From: Neodontobutis hainanensis
Taxonomy: Eukaryota > Chordata > Actinopteri > Gobiiformes > Odontobutidae
Length of the DNA: 64,000 nucleotides
Direction of reading: 5' to 3'
Assembly: GCA_024349245.1 (NCBI GenBank)
Contig: JALDNG010000041.1
Location: 4,231,501 to 4,295,500, forward strand
A program made the position numbers and the translations under genes. Below are positions 1-13,800 of this stretch, piece by piece; position 1 is the first letter of the stretch, and every line of letters begins with the position of its first letter. The notes below the pieces were generated by a model. That model made no database searches. It was not told the origin of the DNA and saw nothing but the letters and a program-made list of their open reading frames with translations.

Positions 1-1992
1 GTGGGTGAACAACATGAATAGTTTTCTGTTGTAACTGCATTAATGTCCATGAGTGCACATAAAACACTGCTCAGTAGTAAAGCGTTCATTGTGCTCTCAT
101 TAAAGCTGAAAGAGCTGAATATAGCAGAGGGCCAAGCAAACAGCTCAGGTAAAGTCTCATTTGAGGAAGAAACAGAGCAAAATGACTGGCAGCCGCTGGA
201 CATGCAAAAATAAACAGAGATCTCAGTGTGTGTTTGTCTGTGTCACTGCAAATATTAGCCACTAAAAAGAGTCTGTTATGAGTGTGTACAGTACTCTTAA
301 GATTCTTATCCTGATATTTTTACCTATTTGAATGTATGTATGTTTAAGATTTTTTAAAGCTGTGTTAGATGTTGTTGTTTGAATAAGACTCCAAATCTCA
401 GTCTTAGAGCTGCTGACCAGGCACACAGGCTGGTCTAATTGCTGGTCTGGAGGCCTGAGGGTGTGCTGTGGAAGACGACTAATTGCTGGTGATTATAAAC
501 CTCAGAGCGGTGGCCTGGTGTCAGGTTTCCATTGGACTAACGCGCCAAGACTCACCTATGGCCGATAGACTGCGGTGTGTGTGTCCACATGAAATATTCA
601 GCAGCTCTAGAGTTCACAATACACTGTTTCTGAGTGAACCACGTTTAACCCCAGGCACCACACCAGCAATAGAAAGCAACTCCAAAAAACCCCAATGTAA
701 AGAGGTGCAGGAGAAGAGTTTTTCTGATTCTCTAATGTAAATTTTTTCCTTTATGGGATTTACTGGTCGTTTAAAAATTGTCACTTTTCTCTTGGTTTGA
801 TCGTTTTTATTCATTTTTAGTGTCAATTGTTGCAGTCTGTTTCTTGGGAATATTCATTGCATCATTCTAAACTGCCCTGTCTGCACTGCCACAGCCCTGC
901 ACCACACGCACTTTGCACGCAAATTTAATTTACCTGTGGTTGTGCGAAACCAAACATTAAACTGTTTGTGTACATTTAGGCTGAGATAATAATTTATCTG
1001 TCTCTCATTTAAATGAGCTGGCACAAAGCATCAACACACCTTCTTTTACACGGTCTGTGCTTCACTAACAGCCTCCTAAGCCCAAATTAAACTACACAAA
1101 CATTAAAATCCTGACTGATGGGATGGAGTCATGCACTCAAGTTACTTCATTTTTTTTATTCATTCATTCATTCATTATATTCAGAATATTATAAAATATT
1201 ATTAGGCTATCATATGTTATAACTTATGTTCTCTTATTCACTCATTTAAAAAATATATATTAAATTCTAGGTTAAAACCCACATAAATTAAGGTGAAGAT
1301 TCAAATCTTTCTTTGTGTGTGTGTGTGTGTGTGTCTGTGTGTTTGCACCTCCTTTTTAAATCAATAATAATTATAGCTTACTGAAGCTAAGTAAAAATAT
1401 ATTTCATTGGAACTATATGCTGTAAGAACAGTCTGGTGTTCCCTAAAAACAAACGCATGGTGACTATTACTACTAATAATAACTAATTAATTCAGTAAAA
1501 GCGTGTGTATAGATGTCTGTTTACGGTCAGCTTTCAGCCCTCACCAAAGACTGAGCTTGTCCTAGCGGTATTTCCGGTGATTTCCTCTTGTTGCTCTCGA
1601 GCTGATAGAGCAGCCCCCGTGGCACGTGCTCCATTAACAGTGTTTTGATAGCCTTGTGAAGTTCAGTGTGGAGTCCACTATCATCGCTGTCTATCTTTAC
1701 AAACCAATAGATAAATCTTAATTCTTAACTCTTAGTGCCACTTCTAAAATTAGATGTGAGTCCTGTGGTGTTTTAGTGGTAGCCTGTATATTTGTTACTT
1801 GTTATATGTCGGGCTCTTCTACGCCTTGCACCAATCAGTACCTCCGCTAACCGCTGCTCTTTGTATCGCACTGAAATGTTACTCAGAGACAAAACAACAG
1901 CGTCGGTCTTTCAACTATAGTTTGTTACAGGCTTTCAGACTCATTCAAAGATCTAAAAGAAGCGCGAGGCTGCCCGCATCCATTTAGATGTC

Positions 1993-2024
<32 letters not shown>

Positions 2025-2060
2025 AGTGTGTCCGCGTCAGAGTGTGTGGACTTACCCTAC
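1..2060. other. Non-coding stretch, lhx6 intron or downstream sequence
   Basis: I see no convincing exon here on either strand. The lhx6 exon at 2061-2182 ends in a minus-strand splice donor, so this stretch is most likely part of the following lhx6 intron. It holds short GT microsatellites at about 1314-1342 and 1998-2024 and a (CATT)n run near 1157-1175. The next lhx6 exons (second LIM domain, homeodomain) are not present and must lie left of the window. Confidence 0.6.
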
Positions 2061-5000
2061 CTGAAATAATCCATTTTACAGAAGATCTCCTTGTTCTTGA
2101 TGTAGCAGCTGCTGTGCTGACGCAGCGACGTCCTGCACACGGAGCACTCCAGGCAGCGCACGTGCCAGATCAGGTTGTTCACCTGCGCGCACGCACAAAG
2201 ACACACACAGCATCAGCGCCACCGCTATACGGCTACAGCACGAGTCACAACAGGCAACAGCTTATTTCTGACCTGTTATATCTGGCGTTGAGTCTTTTGA
2301 CAGTGTACCATCAATTTTATACAAGACCACTTTATCACCATGTTACCCGTGTGGCATGAGATTTTGGTTAGGCTGTTTAAAAGTAGGCATATCGATGATA
2401 AATTAAGAGTTTACACAATGCACTGGGTAGGTTTTATAGAAATCTAAAAATCTTGTGAAAATCTAGATCTAAACGTTACAGCAGCATTACAGGTAAAAAT
2501 AAACTCAACCAAATAGAAAAGCTGTATATAATGTAAAAAATAAGGACCCAAACGTTAATTGATTTAGTGCAATAATTCTATCCTATTAAACTTTTATATT
2601 TAAACGTCGCACGCACTTATTGGGGTATAGGCTATCCAAAAAACGTTTTCCTTCTCTAATTGGGTTTTATTATAATGATTAAAATGAAATGTATTTAACT
2701 CAAATAAAATTATACGCACATTTAAACACAGTATTTGACATGAGTTCTCCGGTGGTAGCCACATAATAATCACTGCGTAAAGGAGGGATGCACGCGAGCG
2801 CACGCGTCAGCTAGACGGAGGCCAGTGAAGCCCAAACATCCGTGTTGTGTCTGTCTCATACTGTGAGACTTTTTCTGTGTCTCTGCTGGGTGACAGAGCA
2901 GAACGGGTGCATTTTAGAGTCTGTGTCCCATAAATAGCTTATTTTCTTTTTTTTTTTTATGTTATTTTTATTAATTAATTTTAGAGTGTTGTGAATTATT
3001 GTGGCCTATTAGCCTAATTAGCTTTGGGTATGCTACTTGGCATTGGTTGATTGTTTTGGCTATTTATTTCGCACCTGTATTTAAAAGATAACTATGATTT
3101 AAACCGAGGACAATTTGGTTAGTTAATAGCCCTCCTAATTATCATATTTCCTAGGCCATGTTTAGTTTATTTTTATTTTCTTATTGTATTTAGCCAACGC
3201 CTCACACAAGGTCTTGAGAAACTTAATTCCCTAATCCACAGCAGAATATATAACAGTTATGTCCAAGCGGTGAGCTGCGGGTCTCACCTTGAGCAGATAT
3301 CTGTCGAGGATCTCTAGGCCGCAGCTCGCGCACACATTCTTCCCCGTGGACGGCACGGAGCTGGCCGTGGACGTGGGCGAGCACACGGACGGCGTGGACG
3401 GCGTGCTGGGGGACGAGCGTGTGTCCTCCCGTTCCATGTTGGACCGCTGTGACTCTGCGTCCGAGTGAGACTAGAACGAGACGACAGTCCGTGAACATAA
3501 CATGGCAGGGTTAACATTATTCCCAAAGGCATAATTAGCCTATAATAAGGAGTACGTTTCTAGCCTAAAACAGCAAGTGAATAAATCCCCAAATTAAAGG
3601 AAGAGTAGGCAGGAATTCCAAAACAGTCGGAACCAAACAAACAAACAAACAGAAGACAAGACAAACAGAAAAAAGATGCAATGCCACTTCCTCAGGTAGC
3701 CATATTTTTCTGAGACCCAAAATTAGCTTCATGGTCAAGAAGGTGGCACCTATAATTTAGAAAGTATTTAAAAAAAAAAAAAAAAAGGTCTTTTTTTTTT
3801 TTTTTTTTTTTTTTTACAAAGCTTCATAAAAATACCTGTTAACATAACAGGTGAAGCTACAAAATGAGCAGCAGTCCTGAAAAAAAACCCATTGCTAAAT
3901 AGTTTTATTAAAAAGGCCTACCTGAGCATTTCTCTTTTAAAGGTAGTTAAAACTGTATTTAGAACAAGTAAGGTACAAGGGCTAATGCAAAGCAATGAAA
4001 TGTTTAGTTGCCTAGGCTAATTTCTATTTTGTGTCGCCATAAATAAGTGCCAAATCTAAAAAAATGCTACATTTGTGCTTTTTGAAGAAACAAAAGTATA
4101 GCTGAAGAATTAGCCCTATTTCCTATTCCCTAATACTAGGCTACACATTTCTGATGTTGCTAACAGAAATACATTCCTGTCAGAAACGTGTTCTGTTACT
4201 TCTGTTGTCAACAAATATATTACAGAGTGCAGACATAAAGATTAATGTGAAGCGGGTGTCGACATTTCTTGATTCGTTTTCCTATGACTAATATGTAGGC
4301 TACACAGAGGTACGACTTTGATGGTCTCTGACATTAGCTTTAGCTTTTAGCAATAAAAAAATAAAATAAAAAATTCTCACCATCGGCGCGTGCTTGGGGT
4401 CCGTGGCGCGGCGCGAGGCTCCCGGTGTGCCCTCGTGCTCGATGCAGATCACCTAGGAGACAGCGCGCGGTGAACATTAGCGATAGTCAGTGCTGCAGCT
4501 ACGTAAGCGGCTATATAAGTCCCGCTGCTCACAAAAGGCACGTTTTAATGAAGCTATTTCTGTTTGGACTGATTTTTTTTATCTGCCCTTAACCCAAGCG
4601 TCCTACAATAACATGTTCTCTCTACAATCCAGGACACCGAGGGGAGGGGGTGGGGGCTGGGGGTTACCTGTAATTACAAATAGTTCCAAACGCGGAGGAT
4701 AAGAGGGACCCGGAGTGTCAATTTCAGCTGCCAATCACAGGAAGCCAACGGGTCACCCAAAGAATTGCAAATTTGATTTTTAATGGCTGTAATTAAAATG
4801 TAATTCTTCCCGGGAGAAATGGCAGCACTCGAAGAAGAAAAAAACAACAACAAAAAAAAAACCGCTATTCACGACATATAAGTGGCGTGCAGCTAAACTG
4901 AAACGCAACGCGCGACCAAAGGTTTAGTGACATCACGGGGACAGAGAACAACAGTCAAACGTGATGCTGAGCAGTAAAACTAAGAATAAGACGATTTATG

Positions 5001-5588
5001 CATGCCAAAACACACTTTACACAGGGGCATAACTCATGTGCGTAAACAACCAGGCTCAATAGTCTAATAGCTACAGGCCTGTGCGCTTTATTCTGCTGTG
5101 CACCCCTCAGCTCTGTTTAAGTTTGCATGAAAAAAAAGAACATGATCTCCGGGATGTAGCTATTGATTAATATTTATCCTGAAATATAAATATGATGATT
5201 CTGTCGCTGTAGTTGTTTGATGTTTGGTTTGTGTGGTCAATATAAAACATAGCCTACGGTAGGCCTCAACAGCATTGTGACTATATATTAGAATGTTTTG
5301 ATTTTACAGAAATGCTCAGTTAAAATAACAGTCAAATCTAAAAAATGTGTGATTTGCAACTTTGGTACAAGTTCATGTGCACAACAACAACAACGGGACA
5401 TGCAAGTAACATTGAGCTAAATAAACATTGTTCCTAACTATTTTCAAATCAAATCTAAATCCCTGGTTACTTATTTTTTTATGCAGCAGTATCCAAAGTA
5501 AACCTAGTACCTGCTTCGTGGGAATCCCTTCGGACAGAATTTTACTTCCCTCTGAGAGAGGGGACAACACTTCATTTTTCCAGTACAT
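2061..5588 (-). CDS. lhx6: LIM/homeobox protein Lhx6, 5' exons only (partial)
   Basis: Transcription factor; in mammals LHX6 specifies cortical interneurons and craniofacial tissue. Four minus-strand exons fit together: 5511-5588 (start MYWKNEVLSPLSEG), 4381-4452, 3288-3470 and 2061-2182, all with GT-AG borders and continuous phase. The first exon matches the known long LHX6 isoform, which begins MYWK. Exon 3 carries a Ser/Thr/Pro-rich stretch (STPSTPSVCSP) and then starts LIM domain 1 with CASCGLEILDRYLLK. Exon 4 continues LIM 1 with the zinc ligands in WHVRCLECSVC and ends at KMDYF. The second LIM domain and the homeodomain are outside the window. The sequence LDRYLLKVNNLIWHVRC points to Lhx6 rather than Lhx8. 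An a/b duplicate cannot be assigned. Confidence 0.92.
3763..3817. repeat. Poly(A)/poly(T) foldback in lhx6 intron 2
   Basis: A run of about 18 A is followed, four bases later, by a run of about 28 T. It can fold into a simple hairpin. It lies in the lhx6 intron between the exons at 4381 and 3470. Confidence 0.9.
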
Positions 5589-7780
5589 GAATCCCCGGAG
5601 CCTTGCAGCGCGCGTCCAAACTCTGGAGCCAAGAAGAGTCGACCAACTGCGTAAAAACTTGTACCATCCACAGCTTACATTGACCCGGGATGTCTGGGGC
5701 GCAGCAGAGTTCTGTTCGGACACGGCGACTCTGACTGCGGCTGACCTACTGCTGTGAAGTTGAGTGCGCAGAGAAAAGCCCGCAGAGTCCTCCACTCTCC
5801 GGTCCAACCTCTCTTCACTTTGGACCACAGGAAGTGAATCAAAATGAGGGGTTGGCAGCTTGTGTGTTCTAGAGACTGAAGACGCGCTCAGGACGCTGCA
5901 CCGGACACGGACAAGGCACGAGCTAACGCAAGAATCCGCGCAGAACTCAGGGTGTCCCTCTCTGCGGGGCTGTGCAGTGAAAGTTTGAGGGTTGACTGTT
6001 TAAGGAGGAAGGGGAGGGTGAAGCCAACACACGCAGAGGGTGATGTGCGTGAGAAGGGCGGACACGCTTTTTGGACAGCTCTGACAGAAACCTACTCGGT
6101 GGTGGTTTGATATCTCAGGTATTTATAGGTACTGCCAGAGAAAAGTAACCAGTGGAAATCATAGTAACTTATGTAATTGCTATAAATAAGAGACTAGCCT
6201 ACACACATTGAGCGGGCCGTGAGGACTGTAATTAAGGTGCGCATTTACGCACAGGACTTTAATTTTTATGTTAAGCTTAAGTGTCTGAACTGAAGTAAAG
6301 AAAAGAGAAACAGAGTAGAAATGTTATCTAAACTATCATTTTACTTCCAATATAATTAAAAAAATCATTTTAACCATTTATGTGCGTAAATTTGAATTAT
6401 TTCGATGTCTAGCCTATTTACAAACCAAATTTCCAGTGTGTTTTTATCATAAATCTAATGTACAATAGTAGAATTGTTTAGCATTATAATTAATTATTTT
6501 TGTACATTAATGAAGAGAGAAGAGATAATTTATTAATGCCGACCTGTTTGCCACTTCAAAAATAATTTAAAACATTTGCATTATTTTAATAAATAAATAA
6601 AAATGAGATAAAAAGGGAATCGGATGAGCGCATGATACGGGGCCGTGCAGCAAAGCGGAGGCTGGTAATTACAGGATCCGTTCGAGGCCACACACCACTT
6701 TGAGATCTCTGTGTCAATCATTAGTCTGTCCGTGACGAACCCGCAATTATCTGTGAATGTGTGGCGCACCAGTGATCCCGTCTAAATAAACCTCCAACTC
6801 GTTCAATAAACTATTTATCACGACGGGACAGAAATGTGAAAAATACCAGAAAACCAACGGGATATTAACGAATGGAGCCTTTATTAAAAGGAGACAAAAT
6901 GAAGAGTGAACAGATTTCTTCTGATGCTCAAATCTGTAAATGCCAGACATTAAGAACGTGAAGAGGTAGGGTTTTTACGCACATTTTGGTTTTGCAGACT
7001 TTTGCGCAGATGGTTTTATTTCCCTTCTCACATTTGGTCTATCTGGCCTGAATCTTGTTAAATAAAATAAAAAAAAAAACGAATTACATTTTAATAGGCA
7101 GAAATTACATTCAAATAAACAATTTCAAATGTTATTACAAATAAAAACAATACAATTTGCTTGTACACTTTACCCAGTACCAAACACTGCTATGATATCT
7201 TTTGAATTATCTTTAATCAGAAAGTAATAAATCAGAAAGTATTTAAATGGATGTCATTTTGGACAGTGACATGTACAAATATAAAAATGACATCAAACAG
7301 GACACTGTGGATGTAGAATAGTTTAATTCAACTGAAAAAGCAAAACATTCCACAGCACTCAAACGTTTTAACCTAAAAAAAAAAAAAACCTCACAACTGA
7401 AGAGTTTAACACAACTTTTGCATCTCTCTCCGCTGAGGTCGTAAACACTGTTAGGAAAAGACCCTCGAATAAAAACACTTTTAAATACAATTACTTTAAG
7501 GTAGAAAACAACCAGATATTAGCATTTGAATTCTTTAAAAATAACATCTGATCCAGGTCGCTCTATGTCATGACTCACATTTGCACAATCTGCCTGTGTT
7601 ACATCTTTTAATGATTCAGGAAGCGAAGCGTTGGTGGGACAGACCTGTACAGCACATACGTAATTAGGACCAAACAACTAACAAAAGGGTTTCGTCCATG
7701 ATCACTAGGCCAAGTCCCAAAGAATCTTCACATTATCCTTTTCCTCTAGATCGACTGTGTAGAGTCTGTAAAGTAGTCTG
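5589..7780. other. lhx6 upstream region and gap to rbm18 3' end
   Basis: This stretch between the lhx6 start codon and the rbm18 3' end is non-coding. The part next to lhx6 (about 5600-6110) is richer in CpG and probably holds the 5' UTR and promoter; no TATA box is evident at a useful position. The segment around 6635-6790 is less AT-rich than its surroundings, with several TAAT/ATTA cores, and could be a conserved enhancer. The rest is AT-rich and looks ordinary. Confidence 0.5.
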
Positions 7781-7786
7781 TTTATT
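7781..7786 (-). terminator. rbm18 polyadenylation signal (AATAAA)
   Basis: On the minus strand AATAAA lies about 50 nt past the rbm18 stop codon, a normal position for a vertebrate polyadenylation signal. Confidence 0.6.
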
Positions 7787-7835
7787 GGAGGTGGAATGGG
7801 GGGAGGGGGTTACATCTTAAGAGCAGGAGGATGGG

Positions 7836-10800
7836 TCATCTCCTAAACCTGCGGAAGGGCCTGCTCTGGTTGTGCGATTTAGTGTAGGGCTCCCAGCGTT
7901 TCCTCTCGGGCGGTTTGTTGTAAACGTAGTGCGACGGGCCCCCGAAGTCACTTTCTGGGTTCTCCTCCATCATCTGCAGCTTGGCCTCGATGGCTCGGAT
8001 CTTTGCGCTCGTGCTACGAGAGGAAACAAGAAGTGGAGGAGATGTTAAAAGAGAGCGAAGGGTAATACCAGAGGCTGAGGAATAGATAGTTCTGGCTGTG
8101 ACTACATTAGCACTCGGGCTCAACAGCACCAAAATGATTACAGTGGGAGAAATAGTGAAATTTGAATTGAGGCAAATTACAGTGCAGGTGAGATGGGAGT
8201 AAAAAGCACAGTGAATGAACAGAGTAAGAAGAAGCTTTAGTGGCACATCCTGGAAAAAGAGGGAAAGAGAGTGTTTGTAATTCTCTTTGCTCTGTGGAAA
8301 GAGTCATTCCGAGGACTACGCTACAGTCAAAGTGTGCAGCCTTTTCTGTGAAGACGTCAGTAGACAAAGTAAATGACTACCACAAGATACATTTTAATGG
8401 TTTATTTGAAAAGAAGACTCAATGTATTGATACACTTTCCATTGGTGAAAGGTAAAGAAATAATAACTGTAGAAAATGCTTTTGAAAGACAATCTTTTTA
8501 TCTCCTGGGTCCATAGACACAAAGATATAATGGGTTTTATAAATCAAATTGTCACTTGACTTTGGGTGTGTACATCTTCAGTATTTTAAATCTCTCAATT
8601 ACGTGTAATATACATTGTGCACATTTTATATTTCTGTACCAACAGCTGGTAGACAAAAGCTTTTAGAATTCAAACTCAATTATTCTGTGTCTGTGCAGAA
8701 GACACTGACCTGAGGTGATTGGCCGTTACAGAGTCTCCGGCTCCGCCGCTGGATGATGGTTCCAGACTCGAGGGCATCGTCTTCTCGTTACGGAAACTTT
8801 CAAACCTCTGTAGATGAGAAGCAAAGATCCACCCGAACATACAAACAAAAAATGTTGATTCACACAAATGTGTTGGAAACAGTGACGTGAAGCAACGAGA
8901 GACAAAGACAAACACAGGAATGAGGAAAGAAAGAAGATAGAAAAACATCAATAAAAAATCTAGAATAAATACACAGTTAAATGTAGCTCAGTAGTTTGTG
9001 CAGGGTATCAAACAAAATAATCTAATTGCATTTATTAGCACATAAGATGCATATTAGTGGCGACTGTGTTAGACTAGGGCTGGGAAAAATAAAAAAATAT
9101 TGCTAATTAGAATTTTGGAAGCATTCGTTGACATAATAACATCCAGAGAGTAAGACAGTTATTCATCCTTCCATAACAAAAATGTCTCATCTTTACTAGT
9201 AAAGAGCATATTCACAGTAAAAAGGTTGTCAGTGAAGTATGAGGGCAAAATTATATTAATTAATAATAATTAATCCAGATATTGATTTGAGGTCATATTA
9301 CCCAGCCCTAAACTAGACCAAACTAAACAGTGTCAAGGAGACATAATCATATCCAAACCAAGATTCCAAAGCTCATAATAACTACTGACAGCATCTTTTT
9401 AGAGACTCAACTCCAGCTTCCTCCCACAAACATGGGCATTATTATCCAAAGTATTGATTTTGTTTGTGTCTGCTCAAAAACCGGAGAGTAACCAAGCAGA
9501 ACTGTGTGTCCAGCTCACAATCACACCCTAAAGGATGAGTGAGGGTAAAGTGGGAGCAGCTGAGGAGCAACAACCAACGTCCGCACTCATTCCTTTCAAA
9601 ACCACCTTCCAAACATCTCCACCAGCCAACACATTCTTCAAACCTGCGGAGAAAAAAACAAAAACAAAAAAACAGAAAAAATAACTGAATAACAGTCATG
9701 CACTGAATGAGACCAACCCCTGCGATAAGTGCAGTAGCAGCTATGTGCAGAAATATTAGGCTGTCACATAAATAACACGTTTGGCCAAGAATAGGTTGAA
9801 AACAATGACCATTGCAGCCAGCAAGACCCTACCCTTCCACCTATTCCTACAGGAACATTATAGTCCATACAGACTAATTCATCTTCAAAGCCTATGGTTT
9901 AGGAAAGAGATCAAATGAATTTTTAAGAACATTAAAGCTGTGGAAATGGAGAAAACAGTCATTCATTTGATTTTACAGCTAGAGTATGCAACAAGGTTGG
10001 GATTTAGGCTGAGAATCCAAAAGCATAGCTGCTCTGACTCACTTTGTCCTGGATGTCACTGCACTGTTGGAGGCAGAGAAGACTAGCCTGCTGTAAAATA
10101 CTTCTTTGGGTTGGACTGTAGCTTGGCTCTATTACATCAACATAAAGTCAATTGAAAATCTGGGTCCTACAATTCCCCCAAAAGACTATAATAACTTTAT
10201 ATTTGTATCGTATAGTGCTATATAAGGAATATGGCATTCCCAGGACCTTTCATACTTATACCTTGAGTTCCCTGTATCTTTGGAATATATGCACAGTACT
10301 GCCATCTTATGTTAGAAAAACTAATATTCAAAAAGGTACATTAATCTTGTGAAAAACAAGATGTCAGGTTGCTGCCAAAAAGTCAAGCACTCATTGTTTC
10401 TGACTCTCATTATACGGATAATTATGGTCCTATAAGTGACGTGTGTTTAAAGTGGCTTCCTGGAATGCCTGTCATATCACTCTGTACCACTAGATGGAGT
10501 CTTGAGGCTCTGCAGCTCAGCTATAGTCTATATGTTTGTGCACAACACCGCATATTGACATAGAAAAACATTTTTACAAAGGCACAATAACCTTAGACTT
10601 GTGAGATGTGACAGAACAGTCAAGTCAAAGTTGCTGCTGTTAAGCAAGAAAAAAAACAAGAATAAAAAATAAATTGCAATTTGTTAACTCTGTGATTTAT
10701 GGTTTATAAAAAGGTTTGACAAGGACATGCAGACTGGACAACCTGGACAGCCTGCAAAACATAAAAATATCTGCATTAACTATTTGGACAGAGTAATGGC

Positions 10801-13800
10801 AGATTTCTGCTGATTTCTGGTGGAGCCTAGCCACAAAGAATCTGCGAGCAGCTGATTCCTCCAGCAGCGTGTTGTGGTAGAGACAGCAGCATTGACCCTG
10901 CCCCTCGCTACTATAAGTGCGCCTTTATGTGTGTGTGTAGGGTGTGATTGGTCTCTATACAGGATATCCCTTTGCCTTTTGCCAGGAGGCTGTCTATTGT
11001 TAAAACACAGGCATACAGTAGGTTTTCTGCGATCCCACCACTCTCTCTCCACGGACCACTACAGAGGTCCCAAAATAAAACTAGCAGATGCTCTTAATGC
11101 TGCTGTTTGACGCAATAGATCACTGTTCACTAGACCTTTAAAGGACTCCATCTATTTAGGGTCAAAGTACAAAGAAAACAGAGCCACAAGATAATTTTCT
11201 ACACCAATGTGTATACTATGTGACAATACTTGGCTTGCTTCTTTAAAGTAATACTTACTTTTCAACCTTTGGTACAAAGTTGCTTGTAAAATTTTAAAGA
11301 TTTACATGATTTCTGCGCTTTTAGTTTAAATTACTACTGCTTCTCCAAAGTGGAATTGTCTTTAAACATTAACTAACTGACCTTCATGGCTGTCTCATGT
11401 GTACGTTTTTAAAAAGTTAGGCCACGTCTGTCACTTACCCTCACCTGTGCGTGTGCCCATCGCACAACCAGCTTCTTGGACAATGCAAGCTTCCCATTCA
11501 AACGCTGGATCGCCCTTTCTGCCTCCTACAAATAATCACACACAAAGAGGAAGTCAAAAGGGGAAAGAAATGGAAGAGCTTTTTGCTAGAATGATTAAAA
11601 ATCAGGCTTGATTACGGCGAGTGAGTCATTAAATCATTATCCTTCACAAGAGAGATGGGAGAAACAATAATAGGTGATATGCTCTGATGTGGGCTGTATT
11701 TAGGAAGCAGTGTGAAAAAAAAGTGGTTTGTCTCATCAAACATGTAAGTGGCTTTGATGCTAAATGTTTCTAATGAAGTGCTTTATTCGCGCGTGTGAGA
11801 GGGTAAGATAAACAGCCACTTCCTCTGTATAATCCTTTTGGGAGGGTTTCATATCCCACTGATAGACACTAGCTGTGAAACTAGATGCTTATCACCATCC
11901 CCAGGCTCACTCCAAAACAAATAACTGCCTGCTGAACCTGCAGAGCTAAGCAGTGCCTCTCTAAAGTGTGTTCTTAGAAACATGGTGCACTGAGACACAA
12001 TGAGATGTAAACACACTGAAAGGCTCTAATATCGTTTGGTATTTCTATGTTTTAGACGCTGTGCAACAACCAAGACTGATTTTGAAGATCTAGTAAATAA
12101 ATCACTTGTGTAAATTAAATACTTTATTTAAAATTGTAAAATTAGATACCTCATCTTAACTAAAAATTACATGATGCTGGAAAAATGATAACCTAACTTA
12201 CATAATTACATTTTCCTTGGTTTGCAACTATTTGAAATGTACTAAAATACCAAGCATCGTCATGTTTCTAAAGAATTGTGGTGCATACCTCTCTGGTGTT
12301 GAAGTTGACGAAGCAGTAGCCTCGTGGCTGCCCCTCTAAAGGCCCAGACTTGTGAAATAGGAAGTCAAACTGTTTGACCTTACCAAACTTCTCCAACAAC
12401 TTCACAAGGTGGTACCTGAGAGAGATCAGAGGAAGGACAGCAGACAAAATGTGAACACAGCAACCACAACTGTAATAACTTATTTCACAAAAAGGGGATT
12501 TTCCTGTTCAGAGTTATCAAATAGCAGCATTCATTAATGTAAGAGCTGATCACAAAACTTTCAGTGTTACAATGTTCCGTATTTACATTTTTTTTAGAAT
12601 TTGTCACAAAAGGCTAATGAGAATGACAGCTTTCTTTCCACGACACCTCCTTAGTAGCAGCCCAGCTGCTATGGCAGGCCACTGACAGTAAATCTTTTAT
12701 TTAGACAATACGGAGGATACAGTAGCAGGACAATGAGGGAATAAAACAGAGGAAACCTCTAAGCCCCCCTGAGCCGCAAGCTCGGCATAAACAACATGCA
12801 CTGACTGTTTGGAGCAGCTTGAGACTGCGGGATGACAAATGCACGGAGGTCTGTGATGGGTGAGAAAACTGTAGGTGTGCATGTAACTGACAGCATGCAG
12901 CTATGGGAAAACATCTCATGTGACAACAATGTGGAAATGGAGCAGGCACAAAGCCCAGGGTCAGGGGTATTCCTGTTATTACAGCTCTATGGTCGATGGT
13001 ATTTTTATATATTACTTTGCATATAACATAAGTTTAGAACACAGCTGTGTGACAAAAAGTAATAGCATTTAGAAGATGATACTGTTATATAAATGTAGTG
13101 TAGACGACACAAGGTTGTAATAACCCAACTTAGGATCCATTGACCAATAATGTCATACAAAGGCCAAAATCTGAGCAATAACACATATTGCATTGCAACA
13201 GTATATATTTATAGAAAAATGACAATTACTTTTGTAAGATGTCAGGTTGAAGCATCTTAGTTGCTGATATCCTGTTTAACATGAGTAACTGAACATAAAA
13301 ACAATAGTAGTGAATCTTGTGGATTTCCGCAGATTGAAACTAAACAAAGCAGCTCTGATGATTAAACTTAAAATCCTGAGACAAAAAAACATCAACAAAT
13401 GCATTGCTGTGTTCTTTAAGGCCTCACATTAACACTCAGTTGTTCTCCAAAATCTGTTTAGGCATAACTGAGACATTGATACATTTGTGCGTCCAAACAA
13501 AAATGACTGCTAGAAGTTAATTTTCTTGTGAGTACAATTATGATTGATTTGTCTTTAAGCAACAGGCTGTTGTAATGTCTCCCTGGAGGCTTCAGGCATA
13601 AAGGACTTCTGCTTTTCCCAGACTACACCCTGAAAGACCCCCGTGGGCTTTTTGCTCCTACCTTATTTAACATTTTTGATTTAGGATCAATTGCATCAAA
13701 AATTACTCAAATATTGTTAACTGCATTTCTTCTAAATGTTAATCTTTGCAATGCATAAAGATAGAGACTGACATCAACATAAATATAACATGGTGAACAG

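Noticed and set aside
7836..8246. 136-codon minus ORF starting at 8246
   Set aside because: Only the part from 8013 down is coding (last rbm18 exon); the upstream part is intron, as shown by the TAG acceptor at 8013-8017 and the phase of the previous exon.
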